NCBI GenBank assembly: GCA_902806565.1 | Contig: CADCXA010000016.1 | Location: 310,001 to 374,000 of the forward strand | Reading direction: 5' to 3' | DNA: 64,000 nt | Source of the DNA: Hypoxylon rubiginosum | Taxonomy: Eukaryota > Ascomycota > Sordariomycetes > Xylariales > Hypoxylaceae | Part shown: in pieces, positions 22,894-36,200 of the stretch | How positions within the stretch are numbered: the stretch's first letter is position 1 | How the letters are laid out: the number at the start of each line of letters is the position of its first letter | Translations under genes and position numbers: made by a program | Notes under the pieces: generated by a model | What the model saw: the letters and a program-made list of their open reading frames with translations, nothing else | Database searches by the model: none | What the model was told of the DNA's origin: nothing

Positions 22894-24981
22894 ATGCGCC
22901 CTCCTAATTCCCCACCCGTCTCTCCATTCCACTCTCCAGATCGTCCTCAAATCGACGAAGATGTTTCCCCTTTGTTCCCGCTTCCACCCCCTCAACTTGC
23001 CGATTCTGACCCGTACGACTTGCACTACTCTTCTATGAATGACTACCCCCCGCCGCCCTCCCTCCCTGCGCCCGTCGCATATGCCGGTCCCGAGACCGAC
23101 CACGGAGTCCAACACGGGGATGACGACGGCGATAGTGGCCCAGACGTTGACGTTGACCACGACATGTTGGACGTCGACCTTGAAGAGGGAGGTGTCTCCC
23201 TGAATCTTATGAATATGGACGACCATAGCGACCATAGCGATCATAGCAACCATAGCGACCATGACCACTTTGCGCCGTACCTCGACGATGACGATTCCCT
23301 CATCGTACACCAAGATTCGTCCCAAACCCCAATTCCTCATTCGCCTCCGGTCACCGCACTCGAGACGCCCTCCTTGCTCAATGCTCCGCTTAGCATCTTC
23401 GAAGATATACTTCCGCCGCAGTTACCAGAGATCCAAGATCCCGAAGATGACATCGACCCGGCAGTTGCTGGTCTCCATCCTATGGCCCTGAGTAATGCGA
23501 ATCCTATGTCGCTTGGCCCAGAGAATCCGCACGTCATGCAGTTTCTAGAGCTATGGGAGTGGCAGAGTCATGCGGATATTCAACTTAGGGTAGCCGATCC
23601 TATCCCATCTTTGCCACAGATCCGTCGCCTCGCGAGAGATTGTCCGCGTCGGGTCGAGTATAAGCAGCTTAGGGGCGACGAGTACGACTTCCAAGGCATC
23701 AACTGGAAAGACCTTGGGGTTGCGAGGAATACAGCACGACGCCGCCGTATGGCGACCTTTCACAATTACGTTAATCGCCCAAATTCCGATTCATGGCATA
23801 ATAGCTCGGCCGATAGGCTACTGCGCCCTTCGGAAAACTACTTTCGATATAAAAGCATGGACATTAGGCGTGATGTTCGTTTATTACATTTTCAGCTTCG
23901 CAACATCTTAGGCGTCGCATCGCGGACGAGAGCTTTCTACCCAAGCTTCACTTCGATCAGGGAACACGATCCTACTACTGGACGAGACAAGGCAGCTATG
24001 CGCTTTGATAGCCAGACCGATGCTCACGTGTCCACCCTAACTGCTAGTGAAGATATCTTGATAGTTGGTGGTTTCTACGGAACTTACCGTTACCGTCACC
24101 TCGACTCTCCAGGAGATCTCAAGGCTCACGAGGGGCAGCTAACTAATCATATCAGCAATATCACCAATCACGTGCAAATTCATTCTTCGAGGCATTCATC
24201 GACTCCCTTAGCAGCCTTCGCTTCCAATGATTATGGGTTCAGAGTAGTAGATCTGGCCACAAATAGGGTCACCTCAGAAACTATGTATGATTTTGCAATG
24301 AATTGTACTGCGTTGAGTCCAGATATGAGGCTTCGCGTTATGGTTGGGGATCACCAGAACGTGCTCATTACCGATGCCGAGACCGGCGAAGTCCTCCAAG
24401 ACCTCGAAGGTCACAGAGATTTCGGGTTCGCCTGTGATTGGGCGCCAGATGGTTGGACCGTCGCCACCGGAAACCAGGACAGGAGCATTAGAATATGGGA
24501 CGCCCGCAAGTGGAAGAATACTAAGGGCGAGAGCACCTCTGTTGCCGTCGTACGAACTGAAATGGCCGGTGCGCGTAGTTTGCGCTTTTCTCCCTTGGGA
24601 TCCGGGAAGCGCATCTTAGTTGCTGCCGAGGAGGCCGATTTTGTCAATTTGATCGATGCGCAGACATTTAATACCAGACAGACAGTTGACATATTTGGTG
24701 AATTGGGCGGTGTTGCGTTCACCGACGGCGGAGACGATCTTATTGCCCTATCTTGCGACCTCTCTCGAGGAGGCGTCATGCGTTTGGAGCGGTGCGACGC
24801 TGGAGCAGAAGACACATTTAGCTACGCGCCCAGGAAATATCGAGATCCTGGTGGGTGGTGGAGGACTCCTGGTTATGACTGGATGCAAACCCCGGAGCAG
24901 ATCGTAGCCATGCCAGGATCGCAAGGAACTCTTACGCATAAGAGACGGCAGTCGGCTATGTTGGAAAGTTGGACATTCTAG
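22894..24981 (+). CDS. WD40-repeat protein of unknown function
   Basis: A single exon of 695 residues. The first 150 residues are Pro-, Asp- and Ser-rich; at about 108-128 a 9-bp repeat (CATAGCGAC-type) encodes HSD tripeptides followed by HDHF. The middle contains a conserved-looking segment (residues about 205-330). WD40 blades run from about residue 370 to 640, the clearest ending in DRSIRIWDARKW. The C-terminus has a Trp/Tyr-rich motif (GGWWRTPGYDWMQTPEQ). From memory this arrangement resembles an uncharacterised family of fungal WD40 proteins with members in fission yeast (for example C2A9.03); I could not confirm this by search. No catalytic motif is visible, so a scaffold role is the default expectation. 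The start ATG follows a long pyrimidine-rich leader and opens directly into the Pro-rich region. Confidence 0.8.
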   Translation: MRPPNSPPVSPFHSPDRPQIDEDVSPLFPLPPPQLADSDPYDLHYSSMNDYPPPPSLPAPVAYAGPETDHGVQHGDDDGDSGPDVDVDHDMLDVDLEEGGVSLNLMNMDDHSDHSDHSNHSDHDHFAPYLDDDDSLIVHQDSSQTPIPHSPPVTALETPSLLNAPLSIFEDILPPQLPEIQDPEDDIDPAVAGLHPMALSNANPMSLGPENPHVMQFLELWEWQSHADIQLRVADPIPSLPQIRRLARDCPRRVEYKQLRGDEYDFQGINWKDLGVARNTARRRRMATFHNYVNRPNSDSWHNSSADRLLRPSENYFRYKSMDIRRDVRLLHFQLRNILGVASRTRAFYPSFTSIREHDPTTGRDKAAMRFDSQTDAHVSTLTASEDILIVGGFYGTYRYRHLDSPGDLKAHEGQLTNHISNITNHVQIHSSRHSSTPLAAFASNDYGFRVVDLATNRVTSETMYDFAMNCTALSPDMRLRVMVGDHQNVLITDAETGEVLQDLEGHRDFGFACDWAPDGWTVATGNQDRSIRIWDARKWKNTKGESTSVAVVRTEMAGARSLRFSPLGSGKRILVAAEEADFVNLIDAQTFNTRQTVDIFGELGGVAFTDGGDDLIALSCDLSRGGVMRLERCDAGAEDTFSYAPRKYRDPGGWWRTPGYDWMQTPEQIVAMPGSQGTLTHKRRQSAMLESWTF

Positions 24982-26302
24982 TGTGGCGTACATAAGGGCG
25001 ATAATGAGAAGGACTTGAAGGGAAGGCGTTTTAGGGAAACTCGAGCATTTAAATGGGCAGCAAGCGACGGCATTGGTTTAACTACTTTTTCTTTGTTCTC
25101 TCTATTATCATCCCCTTGACGAAGTCTGTTTTCATTTCTTTTTCATTTCTTTTTTTACGATTCACGGATGAATCACGTACATTACATGATGGAATAGGGT
25201 ATTTCTAAGCAAATATCCTAAGAGGTACCTACCACGCATACGTTCTAGAGCCGGCGAAGCTCAATCGAAGCGGCCCGGCTGTTAGTATATATCCTTCCGG
25301 GGGGAGGTTATTTTCCCATCCCCCCTTCTTACGTTGGCTTACCCAATTACGGGGTTACTCAACTCGGGGCAAATACTAGCCACGATGGAGTTGCTTATAA
25401 CGAAGCAACCAGAGTTGTACTGATGTAATTATCATCCCGTACCCGGGACGAAGTTGAAGCGATGACTACCTATTAGTAATGTCGATTCAGATAGCTATGG
25501 GCAGCAGGCAGATCGCAGAATAGCTACCTATATGTATACATGTTCATACAAATGTCCAAAAACGATCCCACTCATAAGATTTGTTTGTCTTTAAACTTGC
25601 CTGTGCTACGAATGCCAATTTTATCGGTTAATGCCCCGTAGGGAGATTCGAGTAGAAAACAGTAACAGAACTGACTTAGGTAGCTAAGTCATTTTTCCGG
25701 CGCTGTAATGTAATATAGGGATGGTAATGAACTTGAGAGTTCACAGGAATTATTACCTGTTTATCCCTTCCTCTATCCTACCAAAGTCATGTCTCCCACA
25801 CACTTCTCCTATCAACAGATTATAAATAGACGATGATGCGAATGTATGAAGTTAATAACAGCAAAGTGTTGGGAGTCTCATAACCATAGACACGACACGG
25901 CAAAAGGGGGTCTCATACCAAGTCTAAAGCAGCCGGGCGAGTTAACACGAGCAAATAACACACCCAACCTTAACCCGTATGAAGCCAAAGGGACATCTAC
26001 CAATTACGTATTCAGACGGCGCAGTAAGCATTGCATCCTCTCGTAGATCTTGATTGTTGAAGGTATCATATCTAGATATGTCTCTATCTATATCGGATTT
26101 ACGATCCCCGACGCCGTGAAAAAATGATCCATCCGCGTTGTTGAAAATTGTCCATATATCGAAACCTAACGAATAAACCTTTTTAACACATCGCTTATCG
26201 TCCTCATGCAAAAGCCTCCCTTTCCACCTCTTTTCTCTCTTGCTGCAAGCAAAGGCAAAGCCCCGTCCGTCCGTCCGTCCGTCCGTCTAACCAACCAACC
26301 AA
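24982..26302. other. Intergenic between convergent WD40 and GCV1 genes
   Basis: Three-prime regions of both genes and a middle stretch with no gene. T-rich runs around 25080-25160 may include the WD40 gene's polyadenylation region. The 66- and 89-codon ORFs near 25850-26210 show no protein features. Confidence 0.5.
26263..26302. repeat. Microsatellites (CCGT)n then (CCAA)n at GCV1 stop codon
   Basis: About six CCGT units (26263-26287) followed by about three and a half AACC units (26289-26302), ending one base before the stop codon of the T-protein gene, so they form the start of its 3' untranslated region. Confidence 0.85.
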
Positions 26303-27775
26303 CTACGCCGACGACGCCTTCTTGTACTTAGTCTCGACAAACGGCATCTTAGTCACAACAGCCTTCCGCCTGCGCCCGCGCACCAGCACCGCGAGTTCCG
26401 TGCCGGCCTTATGCAGCCCGTCGCGCACGTACCCCATGGCGATATTCCGGTGGTCCAGCGTCGGGCTCGGGCACCCGCTCGTCACGACGCCGACCGCCTC
26501 GCCCGTCGCCGCGTCCAGGACCTCGCTCCCCTCGCGCGCGGGCGCGCCCTTCTCGACCACGAACCCGACGCGCCGGCGCTCGACGCCGGACCCGCCTTTG
26601 CTCTTGGGCTTCAGCTGCGCGAGGACCGTCGCCGCGCCGTGGAACGCGCCGCTGCCGAGGTCCGTCTCGCCGCGCCGGTCGCGCCCGACGATCCAGGACA
26701 GCGCGCCCTCGACGGGCGTCGTCGTGTCGTCCAGGTCGTGCCCGTACAGGCACATGCCGGCCTCGAGCCGCAGGCTGTCGCGGGCGCCGAGCCCGGCCAG
26801 CCGCAGGCGGTCCGGATGCGCGGCGGCGAGTAGCGCTTCCGTCACGGCCACGGCCTTCGCCGGCGCGATCGAGATCTCGAACCCGTCCTCGCCCGTGTAC
26901 CCGCCCCGGCTGACGAGCACGTCTCCGACCTGGCGGCCGCCCGCGACTTTCACGGTCACGTACCGGCACTGGCCGAAGTACAGCTCGGCTAGGTTGGCCG
27001 CCTTCGGGTCGGCCACGATCGCGCCGAGGATGTCCTCGGCGAGCGGGCCCTGCAGCGCGACGAGCCCCTGGTCCTCCAGGACCCTGTGCTCGACAACCGG
27101 CAGGCCGTCCCCCCTCCACGCCTCGAGCTGCTCGCCCAGGTACTTGAGGTCCTTGTCGCGGCACGCGGCGTTAGTAACCACGTAGAACGAACTATCGTCC
27201 GCGAGCTTCGTGACGATGGTGTCGTCGACGATGCCGCCGGACCCGGGCCACAGCAGCGCGCTCAGCGTGCTGTGGTAGGGGGCCAGGGACGCGAGCCCCG
27301 CGGGGGTCACGCGCTGCAGGAAGGCGAGGGCGCCCGGGCCGTCGAACCGGTGCTGGACCATGTGGCCGACGTCGAACAGCGAGGCGTGCGAGCGCGTGAA
27401 GTGGTGCTCCTGCCCCACGCTCTGGCCCGCGTACTGCACCGGCATGTGGAAGCCGCCGAACGGCACCATCTTGGCGCCGTGCGCCACGTGCAGGTCGTAG
27501 AGCGGCGTCTTGTTCAGGGGCTCGGACGACGATTCGGGCGCCGAGGCATAGCTCCTACGGTTCCAACGAGCCGGGAGGACTGCTGAGCTTGTAGGTAGTG
27601 CATGTTGACGAGGGAGGGTTCGTGAGGATATTATTGTTGAAGGGCTGCTTGCCGGAGTCGAAGATAAGGAGGAACATGCTGAGCGGGTCGACAGAGCAGC
27701 ACGTTGCTGTCTGTTAGAAGCCCGGATCGTCGGTACGGCCTTCTTGGCTTTAACCAAAACCCTCGAGGCCTTCAT
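26303..27775 (-). CDS. GCV1: Glycine cleavage T protein (aminomethyltransferase), mitochondrial
   Basis: A single exon of 490 residues on the minus strand. The first 75-90 residues are rich in Arg, Ser and Ala with almost no acidic residues until about 77, a mitochondrial presequence. The T-protein fold follows from TPLYDLHVAHGAKMVPFGG, with family landmarks SLFDVGHM, GGIVDDTIVTK, GYTGEDGFEI, RLEAGMCLYGHDLDDTTTP and the C-terminal domain ending FVETKYKK. The enzyme transfers the methylene group from the aminomethyl-lipoyl H protein to tetrahydrofolate, releasing ammonia, inside mitochondria. Codon use is extreme: from about 27540 to 26310 nearly every third base is G or C, which opens long shadow frames on the other strand. 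The presequence-coding part is not GC-rich. The protein itself reads as intact. Confidence 0.95.
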   Translation of the reverse strand: MKASRVLVKAKKAVPTIRASNRQQRAALSTRSACSSLSSTPASSPSTIISSRTLPRQHALPTSSAVLPARWNRRSYASAPESSSEPLNKTPLYDLHVAHGAKMVPFGGFHMPVQYAGQSVGQEHHFTRSHASLFDVGHMVQHRFDGPGALAFLQRVTPAGLASLAPYHSTLSALLWPGSGGIVDDTIVTKLADDSSFYVVTNAACRDKDLKYLGEQLEAWRGDGLPVVEHRVLEDQGLVALQGPLAEDILGAIVADPKAANLAELYFGQCRYVTVKVAGGRQVGDVLVSRGGYTGEDGFEISIAPAKAVAVTEALLAAAHPDRLRLAGLGARDSLRLEAGMCLYGHDLDDTTTPVEGALSWIVGRDRRGETDLGSGAFHGAATVLAQLKPKSKGGSGVERRRVGFVVEKGAPAREGSEVLDAATGEAVGVVTSGCPSPTLDHRNIAMGYVRDGLHKAGTELAVLVRGRRRKAVVTKMPFVETKYKKASSA

Positions 27776-28750
27776 CTTGAATCAATTGAGTCAATTGATT
27801 GGTCAAATTTGCTCGTTATGGCCTGGCAAATTCCAAGATTCGGTAGGTGAGGGGAGCTTTCGAGCTCGGTGTTGTCTGGGTGTAATATAAATTGGCGGCC
27901 GATCGCGGATATGGGCGGGGCTTGACTCTTTTTAATAGTCCGCCCCGAGCTCGTGCCTTGTGCCTCGTGTCTAAAGGAAAACTCGGGTCCTTCCCAAGTG
28001 ATAAGCATGAAGCTAATAATTACCTAGGGGAAAAAAAAAGGGAGATATCCTGCAATGACTACGGCTCGCATGGTCCCGGCCGAGAATTTAAACGGTTACC
28101 TAAGACCATCACGAATTATATCTCCTATCTCTCCGATACGACTAAACATCCAAGGCTCTAAAAACGAATATCTTATTGCTATACCAGCACATACGCACAA
28201 AATACTATTGCTGTAAAACTACGAAAACCTTCCAATCTCGTTCTATATCGTAATGCCAGCGTTAAATGGAGAAAAGGATTATACTAAGGAACACACTCTC
28301 TACCTGGGCTTCTCTGGAGAAACCCACATACACCGTAGACGCAGTGTACTTGTCATTCTTAATTAAGGGAAGAATAGCCGGAAAATGTCTCGTCGACGAA
28401 ATAAAAGGCAAACAAGACGCGAGAGGCTTCTGCTAAAGCCTCCTAAGAGCGGCGGCCACACGCATCAAGTTCTCTTTTACGTTCCGTAATATCAATTCGT
28501 ACAGATTCCATCCCCAGTACGCCGCTCCCTTCCTATGCTTCCAAAGCCAAACTTTCTGTCTTCACTTTGCAGGTCCGCCTGCAACCGAAGAAAGCGAGAG
28601 AGGGTACCGAGATGAGCGTTGTTTATGGACTATATCGATTGCTCCGTGCGGGATATGACTTTGCGAGTTACAACCGACCCATAAGATTGAGGAAGAAACA
28701 GGGTGCGAGTCGGAACGGGAAAATGCTAAATGCGCCTCCTCCTTTTTTTT
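27776..28750. other. Intergenic between GCV1 and ARF1
   Basis: About 975 bp: upstream region of GCV1 on the left, 3' region of ARF1 on the right. A short ORF at 28567-28779 overlaps the ARF1 end and is not credible. Confidence 0.5.
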
Positions 28751-30761
<2,011 letters not shown>

Positions 30762-31507
30762 ATGCTTTTCTCAGCGACCGCTGTGTTGTTCGCCGCCAGC
30801 TTCCTGCAAGCTGCGCTCGCCCACAATATCCAGCTACCTGCCCACGGCCGCGAATGCTTCCACGAGGAACTCCACAAAGATGACACCATGACTATTACCT
30901 TCCAGACCGGAGATAGAGAGTTTGGCGGCGCTGGAAATCTTGATATCGACTTTTGGGTATGGCGATTCGTTTTGTAAAGGGAAAAATGCGAACACGTTTA
31001 ACTTACCAGCTGTTGCTTCCCAACTATAGGTCACGAATCCCATGGGCCAATACGAGACTTTCCAGAAGGACGTCTCGAACGGCGACTTCTCCTTTACGGC
31101 TAAGCACGACGGCAAATTCCTCTACTGCTTCGGTAACGAGCACTGGGGATCCAACAGCAAGGAAGTTTCATTCAATGTACACGGTATAGTATATGTGTCA
31201 GAGGCCGACGCTCCTCAGGACCCCTTGGAGAAAGAAAGTATGTGTTGTTTTTTATAATTCGTCCCATCTTGAAGTTGGATGCGTTACTGATCATGTCGTA
31301 GTCAAGCAACTCACCGAACTGGTTGAATCGGCCAGAGACGAACAATCATATATCGTTGTCCGAGAACGTACCCACCGCAACACCGCCGAGAGCACGAATA
31401 GCCGAGTCAAGTGGTGGAACCTGTTTGTCATTGGTGTTGTGGTAGGCGAGTCTCTTTTCCAGGTCTGGTGGCTACGGAGATTCTTCGAGGTCAAGCGGGT
31501 CGTATAA
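30762..31507 (+). CDS. EMP24: p24-family cargo receptor, beta type (Emp24/TMED2)
   Basis: Three exons, 30762-30956, 31030-31237 and 31302-31507, giving 202 residues. The start is the ATG after CCCACC, which opens directly into a signal peptide (residues 1-20, MLFSATAVLFAASFLQAALA). The GOLD domain follows, with the two conserved cysteines in ECFHEEL and LYCFGNEHW. A coiled coil (QLTELVESARDEQSYIVVRE) and one membrane span (LFVIGVVVGESLFQVWWL) lead to the short cytosolic tail RRFFEVKRVV. The di-phenylalanine and the terminal VV match the tail of p24-beta proteins. p24 proteins cycle between ER and Golgi in COPII and COPI vesicles and select GPI-anchored cargo. The gene lies divergent to ARF1, which acts in the same pathway; this may be chance. 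Confidence 0.93.
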
Positions 31508-31936
31508 GATCCCTCTTGGAAGAATTTTTCCATTTCCATCGGTATTTCTAGGTAGTCTGGCGTATCGTGGGCTGGGCAATTAAGATGGCGGACTATTAAA
31601 AGGGGGGGAAACATTCATGTCATTCATGAATTAGAGAGTACCTTGTATATTTGTGACAATAATGAAGAGACAAGACCTTGGTATGTTACCCGTGTGTCAC
31701 CAACTCAACTGTGTGACACCTCTTTATGAATAATTCTACGGGACGGATTTCGCAGGAGAGCAATTATTTCAGGCTACGAAACTCGGGTAGGCTATTAACG
31801 AGTGGATCTATCGGATCACAGCTGACAACATTTCTGCAGGACACGTGCTTGTATCTCTAGGCATCTTCGAAGACCATCCCTACTCGACCAAGAAATGTCG
31901 CCCCTACACTTAGCCAAGTTAGTTGACACTTCTTCT
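31508..31936. other. Intergenic between EMP24 and the broken dehydrogenase
   Basis: Three-prime regions of two convergent genes; nothing else seen. Confidence 0.5.
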
Positions 31937-32730
31937 TCACACGTTGCGAGGGAACCCGTTAAGATCGAGGAGCAGCTCGGTCGACTAGGCGATCTCGTCC
32001 TTCCTCGCCCTCAGCTCGTCGACGTCCCACGCGGCGAAGACGAACTTGTTCTTGGGGAAGTCGGCCTCCTCGCTCGCAGCTCAGACCAAGAAGTGGGCGG
32101 GTAAGCTGACTTGAACACTCTCGTGTTAGTACTAACAACACATCCCCTCCTCATCATATCTAGGTACCTAGGTCAGGATAAGAAAGACGGAAGACTTACT
32201 ATCGTCACCAGGCCAGCCGAAGAGCCCGACGTGCTCAAGTGCAGCACCGCCGCGTCGGCCGCCGCGTGCTTCGCGACGCAGCGCGCTAGTATCGTCGCCC
32301 CCCTCGCGTTGACCTCGAAGGCCCGCCACCACTGCTCCAGGCCCACGTCCAGCAGCGGCCTCGGCGGCGGCACGTAGTACGTACTATCGACGACGACGAC
32401 GTCGAGCGGGCGGCCGCCGAACTCCGCCCTGGCACTCGCGAACGCGGCGCCCATGGCCTCGGCGTCCGCGATGTCCACGGCGAAGGTCAAGACTCTGGCG
32501 CCGGGGAATTTGGCCTTGAGCTCGGCGGCCGCCGAGGCTAGTACGTCCTCACGGCGGCCCGTCAGGGCGACGGATGTGCTTCCCGCTTCCAGGAAGGCGA
32601 GCGCGGCCGCCTTGCTGATGCCCGCGGAGCCGCCGGCGATGAAGACGGATTTGAATGCCGCGGAGAGCAGGGGGAGGGCGGGTGAGATGGTCTGGTGTGG
32701 CTTGTTGTGCTGGTCCTTGGTGTAATCCAT
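31937..32730 (-). pseudogene. Broken short-chain dehydrogenase/reductase
   Basis: The minus-strand reading begins with ATG at 32730 and encodes a good SDR N-terminal half: cofactor loop GGSAGIS, then TGRRED, AVDIADAEA and STSG, the active-site serine region. After about residue 173 the frame meets an intron-like GTAAGT. The usual next 70-90 residues, including the catalytic YxxxK, are absent. Recognisable C-terminal sequence resumes at about 32100: LPAHFLV, then a TGA where the family has Trp, then AASEEADFPKNKFVFAAWDV and DELRARKDEIA, then a TAG, then STELLLDLNGFPRNV to a final TGA at 31937. So there is a deletion of the active site and two in-frame stops. The resumed reading is not in frame with the first half across the best acceptor. 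The sequence is GC-rich like GCV1. It probably derives from a fungal secondary-metabolism-type oxidoreductase; the original substrate cannot be told. Confidence 0.75.
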
Positions 32731-33248
32731 TATGATGGTAACAAACGATAGCGTTGACTTCGCTGGACTGAGGGTAGTGAACCGAGGTAAATATAAACTC
32801 CTAGACCTTGCTTTAAGCTAATTTGACTGTCATGTTACTTACCTTCTACAACAAGTCTAACTTAAGATTTTATATGCAAGTTTCACTTATACCCAATTTA
32901 TCAAGACGATCATGACCTCAAAGCATGAAGCCACAGATAATGGTGAATTAATCAGCGTCATCATGGAGCAGCGGACAATTCTAGTTTCCCGTCTATCCGT
33001 CGCGGTGGTGTAGGCCTTATGAAGAGTAGAGACGTCGTCCCTAAGACTATTGCTTTGTCATTTATATCGTTTGTAGTACAGAAGGATTCCGTAACATCAA
33101 GTAAGCAACCTCCTTGATTAGATATACACTACACTACGCCGATGATAGCACGGATGAAACCCGTAGTTACGGCCGGGATTGATTGCACAATGAAATCCGT
33201 TCCTTTTTCTCTATCCTTTTGATCTACCTAGGTGATTAGGTAGTTTAC
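32731..33248. other. Intergenic
   Basis: AT-richer spacer between the broken dehydrogenase and the end of the SulP gene. No feature recognised. Confidence 0.5.
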
Positions 33249-36200
33249 CTAGTTTCCAACTGCGGAAATATACTTGGTCATGGCATCCATCCGCTCGCTG
33301 GTGAGCTTGAGCGAAACTCTTAGCAGCTCCTGCGCGACTTCGCTCTCTTCCCTTTGCAGCCTCTCCCAATTTTCTGTGTCCATAACCCAAACAACGCAAT
33401 CTTTGATTGCAACCACCGTCGCAGTCCTGTCTGTCTCAGAAAAGAAAGGAAGCTCGCCACACGTTGTACCCTGGACGATCGGCTCCGATAGACGACCTTG
33501 GGATGTGTCGTAGTCAGCCCGTAGCTCGCCTCTCTCTAGGAGGTAGAAGCCATTTGCAGCTTCGCCGCAGTGATATAGTACAGTTCCCGAGGCGTATTCC
33601 TTTCGAACAAAATATGGTTTTGCCCTAAACCAGAAATCTTCGTTTTTGCTGCTCACATCATAAAAGACCTGTAGCATGAGTCGAAGAGGCTCACTGATAT
33701 TTTGCCACCTGGTTGATCGTCTCATTTCTTGCTGGTTCAGTACATTCCTCGCTGCCTGATCCAGATGATTCCTCCTCGGAGACTGAGAAAGGAACTCTAG
33801 TGACTGGCCGAATTGACCCTTGTTAGGAACGTCGAGGTTGCTCGACGGTGCCGGTCGAGAGATTCGCAAAGCCTCCTGGCGAGCATAGAAGGTCTTCAGT
33901 TGTTCGTTCTCACAACTTTCCAGGGCCGAATTCAAGTCGGGCATAAACATAACTTCAGGCCCGTCGGTTTCTAGTCCAACGGCCCTTATACCCCGTCCAA
34001 TCTTACTTTCCGCATCTTTTCCGCTTATGAGAAGGTGAACTCCCTTGCCATTCAAGAGCCTGTTGATAGTCTTGAACCCTTCAGCTGCTGAATAGTCGAT
34101 GCCGGTAACGTGCCATAGATCGAGGATTAAATACTTGATTGGATGCACACTGAAAACATTGTCGGAAATCAGACTGCGGATCTTCTCCTCAACCCCGACA
34201 ATGGTACCAAAGAAGAGGAAGCCGGACAGTTTGATCACATAGGTCTGGCTGCCAACTTCCTGGAGGTAATGATGCTGCGATGGATTCCGCCTGACCACTG
34301 AGCCAACCTGATCTCCTGTATAAGTTGCTCGAATAGCGGATACCTGAGATGCATGGAAGATGGCCGAAACAAAGGCAAGGATTATGCCAACAAATATACC
34401 GACAACGAAGTCATATATTCCCATAGTTAGAACGATCACCACGATCTATAAACGTTAGGTTAGTTTCGGCCACATACCCAAGATGAGTCGGATAACTTAC
34501 AGTCAGATATTCAAGCAGCTTCAGTTTTCGCCTTGGTGATATAAGAGCATCCAACAGCAATTCAAATCCAAGGACGAATATCAAAGTGCCAACGACCATG
34601 ACTGGGATGTAGCCTATGATCACTGGCCCAATCATCAAAACGCCGAACGTGAGAGCTGCTAACATGAAACCTGCGAGACGGCTATCACCACCTGATCTCA
34701 TGAAAAATAACGTGTTCGCAAATACTAAGTAGTTTTGTATGCTACCCACGGCCCCGGACAGGAAGTTCGAGTAACCATGTAATTTGAGCTCATGATCTAG
34801 ATCAAGATGATCTTCGCCAGAAATTTGCGCCAGGGCGGGCACATTGATTGGAACATGGAGCAAACTGAAGAAAGTTAGGGCGAACATAGCCCCGGAGGTT
34901 TCGAGAATTGCATCCCAGCGGACTAGATCGAATTCTGCAAGTCCCAGTTAATAACAAAATCATCATAGGGGATAGGAAGTGAGCTTACTATATAGAGTCC
35001 AGAAGTACCACCATGGTTGCCCGGCTTCTGGCGCCTCGAATATCCATCCGGCCTGCCTGAGGTTTCCTGGGTCCAGGCTATCGATGGAAAATACGAAGAA
35101 ATAAAAGACGATAGGCACACATAGGATGTAAATAGGGAGGAAATATTTTGAGGTGATTTTCCTCTGGAGGAAAAAAAGGATAATGGCAAGAGCAAGAGGG
35201 GTGAGCCATAGAGGTAAAGTGTCTGCCTGGATCAGTCTTCGTCCAGTGTCAAGATCGTAGTTGAATTCTTGGAGGCGTGCCGAGACTTCGAAACCTGTCG
35301 CTATAAGAAACCAGCCCACACCGCCGATGCATCCAATCAGAATATGGCGAGGGATGAAGCCAACAATGTAGCCCAACCTAAATCTTCCCATGAGATAGAA
35401 AATAATTCCGGTTAACATGGAGCTGATGGCAAAAGATGTTATCGTTGTGGCAATGACTGCGTCAGGCTGGTCCTCTCCTACTATCGCCGTAATGGTAGTT
35501 GCCATGTTATGAAAAAAGGGGACAACTTCGATCTAGAAAGGTCAGCGAGTATTCGTCGATAGTAGACAAAAGGTCTTACCAGTTCCGATCCGATGCCGCC
35601 TCGAAATATACTACCGCACGAAAAGGTTAACTGCGACACGATCGTGCTGACATAGAACATCGATATTCCAGCTGGCCCGAGGTTTGAGAAGATTGGGTTT
35701 CCTAGCGGAAATAAGATCATTCCTAGTAGTATGGTTAGCATTACCAACTGCAACTGATGGCGTGATAATTCCCAATCATGGCATACCATAGGATAAGGCA
35801 TCTAGTATATTTAATAAAAGCCCGACAACCACAGCTGGCAAGCAGTGCACCGGATCTATGACAGCTTTCTGCCAAACGACCTTCCTGTCCCACGTCTTTG
35901 GGTTGACTGCACCGGTGATGGTTCGTATCTGACGTTGAAAGCCCTCCCTCAGCATTACCGATGGCGATCGCCAGGGTGAGACTTGAATTGGTTTTAGACT
36001 TTCGATGTCGTCAATTTCTGAAGTGGTGTCTGGAGACTCTGGCCTGCGCGAAATTACCCTGAGTAAGGGCGTCGTCTCCGATACCTCATCGTTGGGTCTC
36101 GGTTGGGATATGTCTATGGACGGTAGATGCTTATCATGGGAGATACTGCTTCCGAGACCTGTTTCGTGCAAAGACGAAGGTGGAGAGCGTTGAAGCATAC

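Noticed and set aside
26322..27185. Long plus-strand ORF (287 codons) and other long frames opposite GCV1
   Set aside because: They are shadows produced by the GC-rich third positions of the T-protein gene; the translations are Pro/Ser/Arg-rich and match no fold.
31959..32141. Open frame that could serve as a second exon of the SDR
   Set aside because: Using the best acceptor gives an Arg-rich translation in the wrong frame; the true SDR remnant is readable in another frame and is interrupted by stops.
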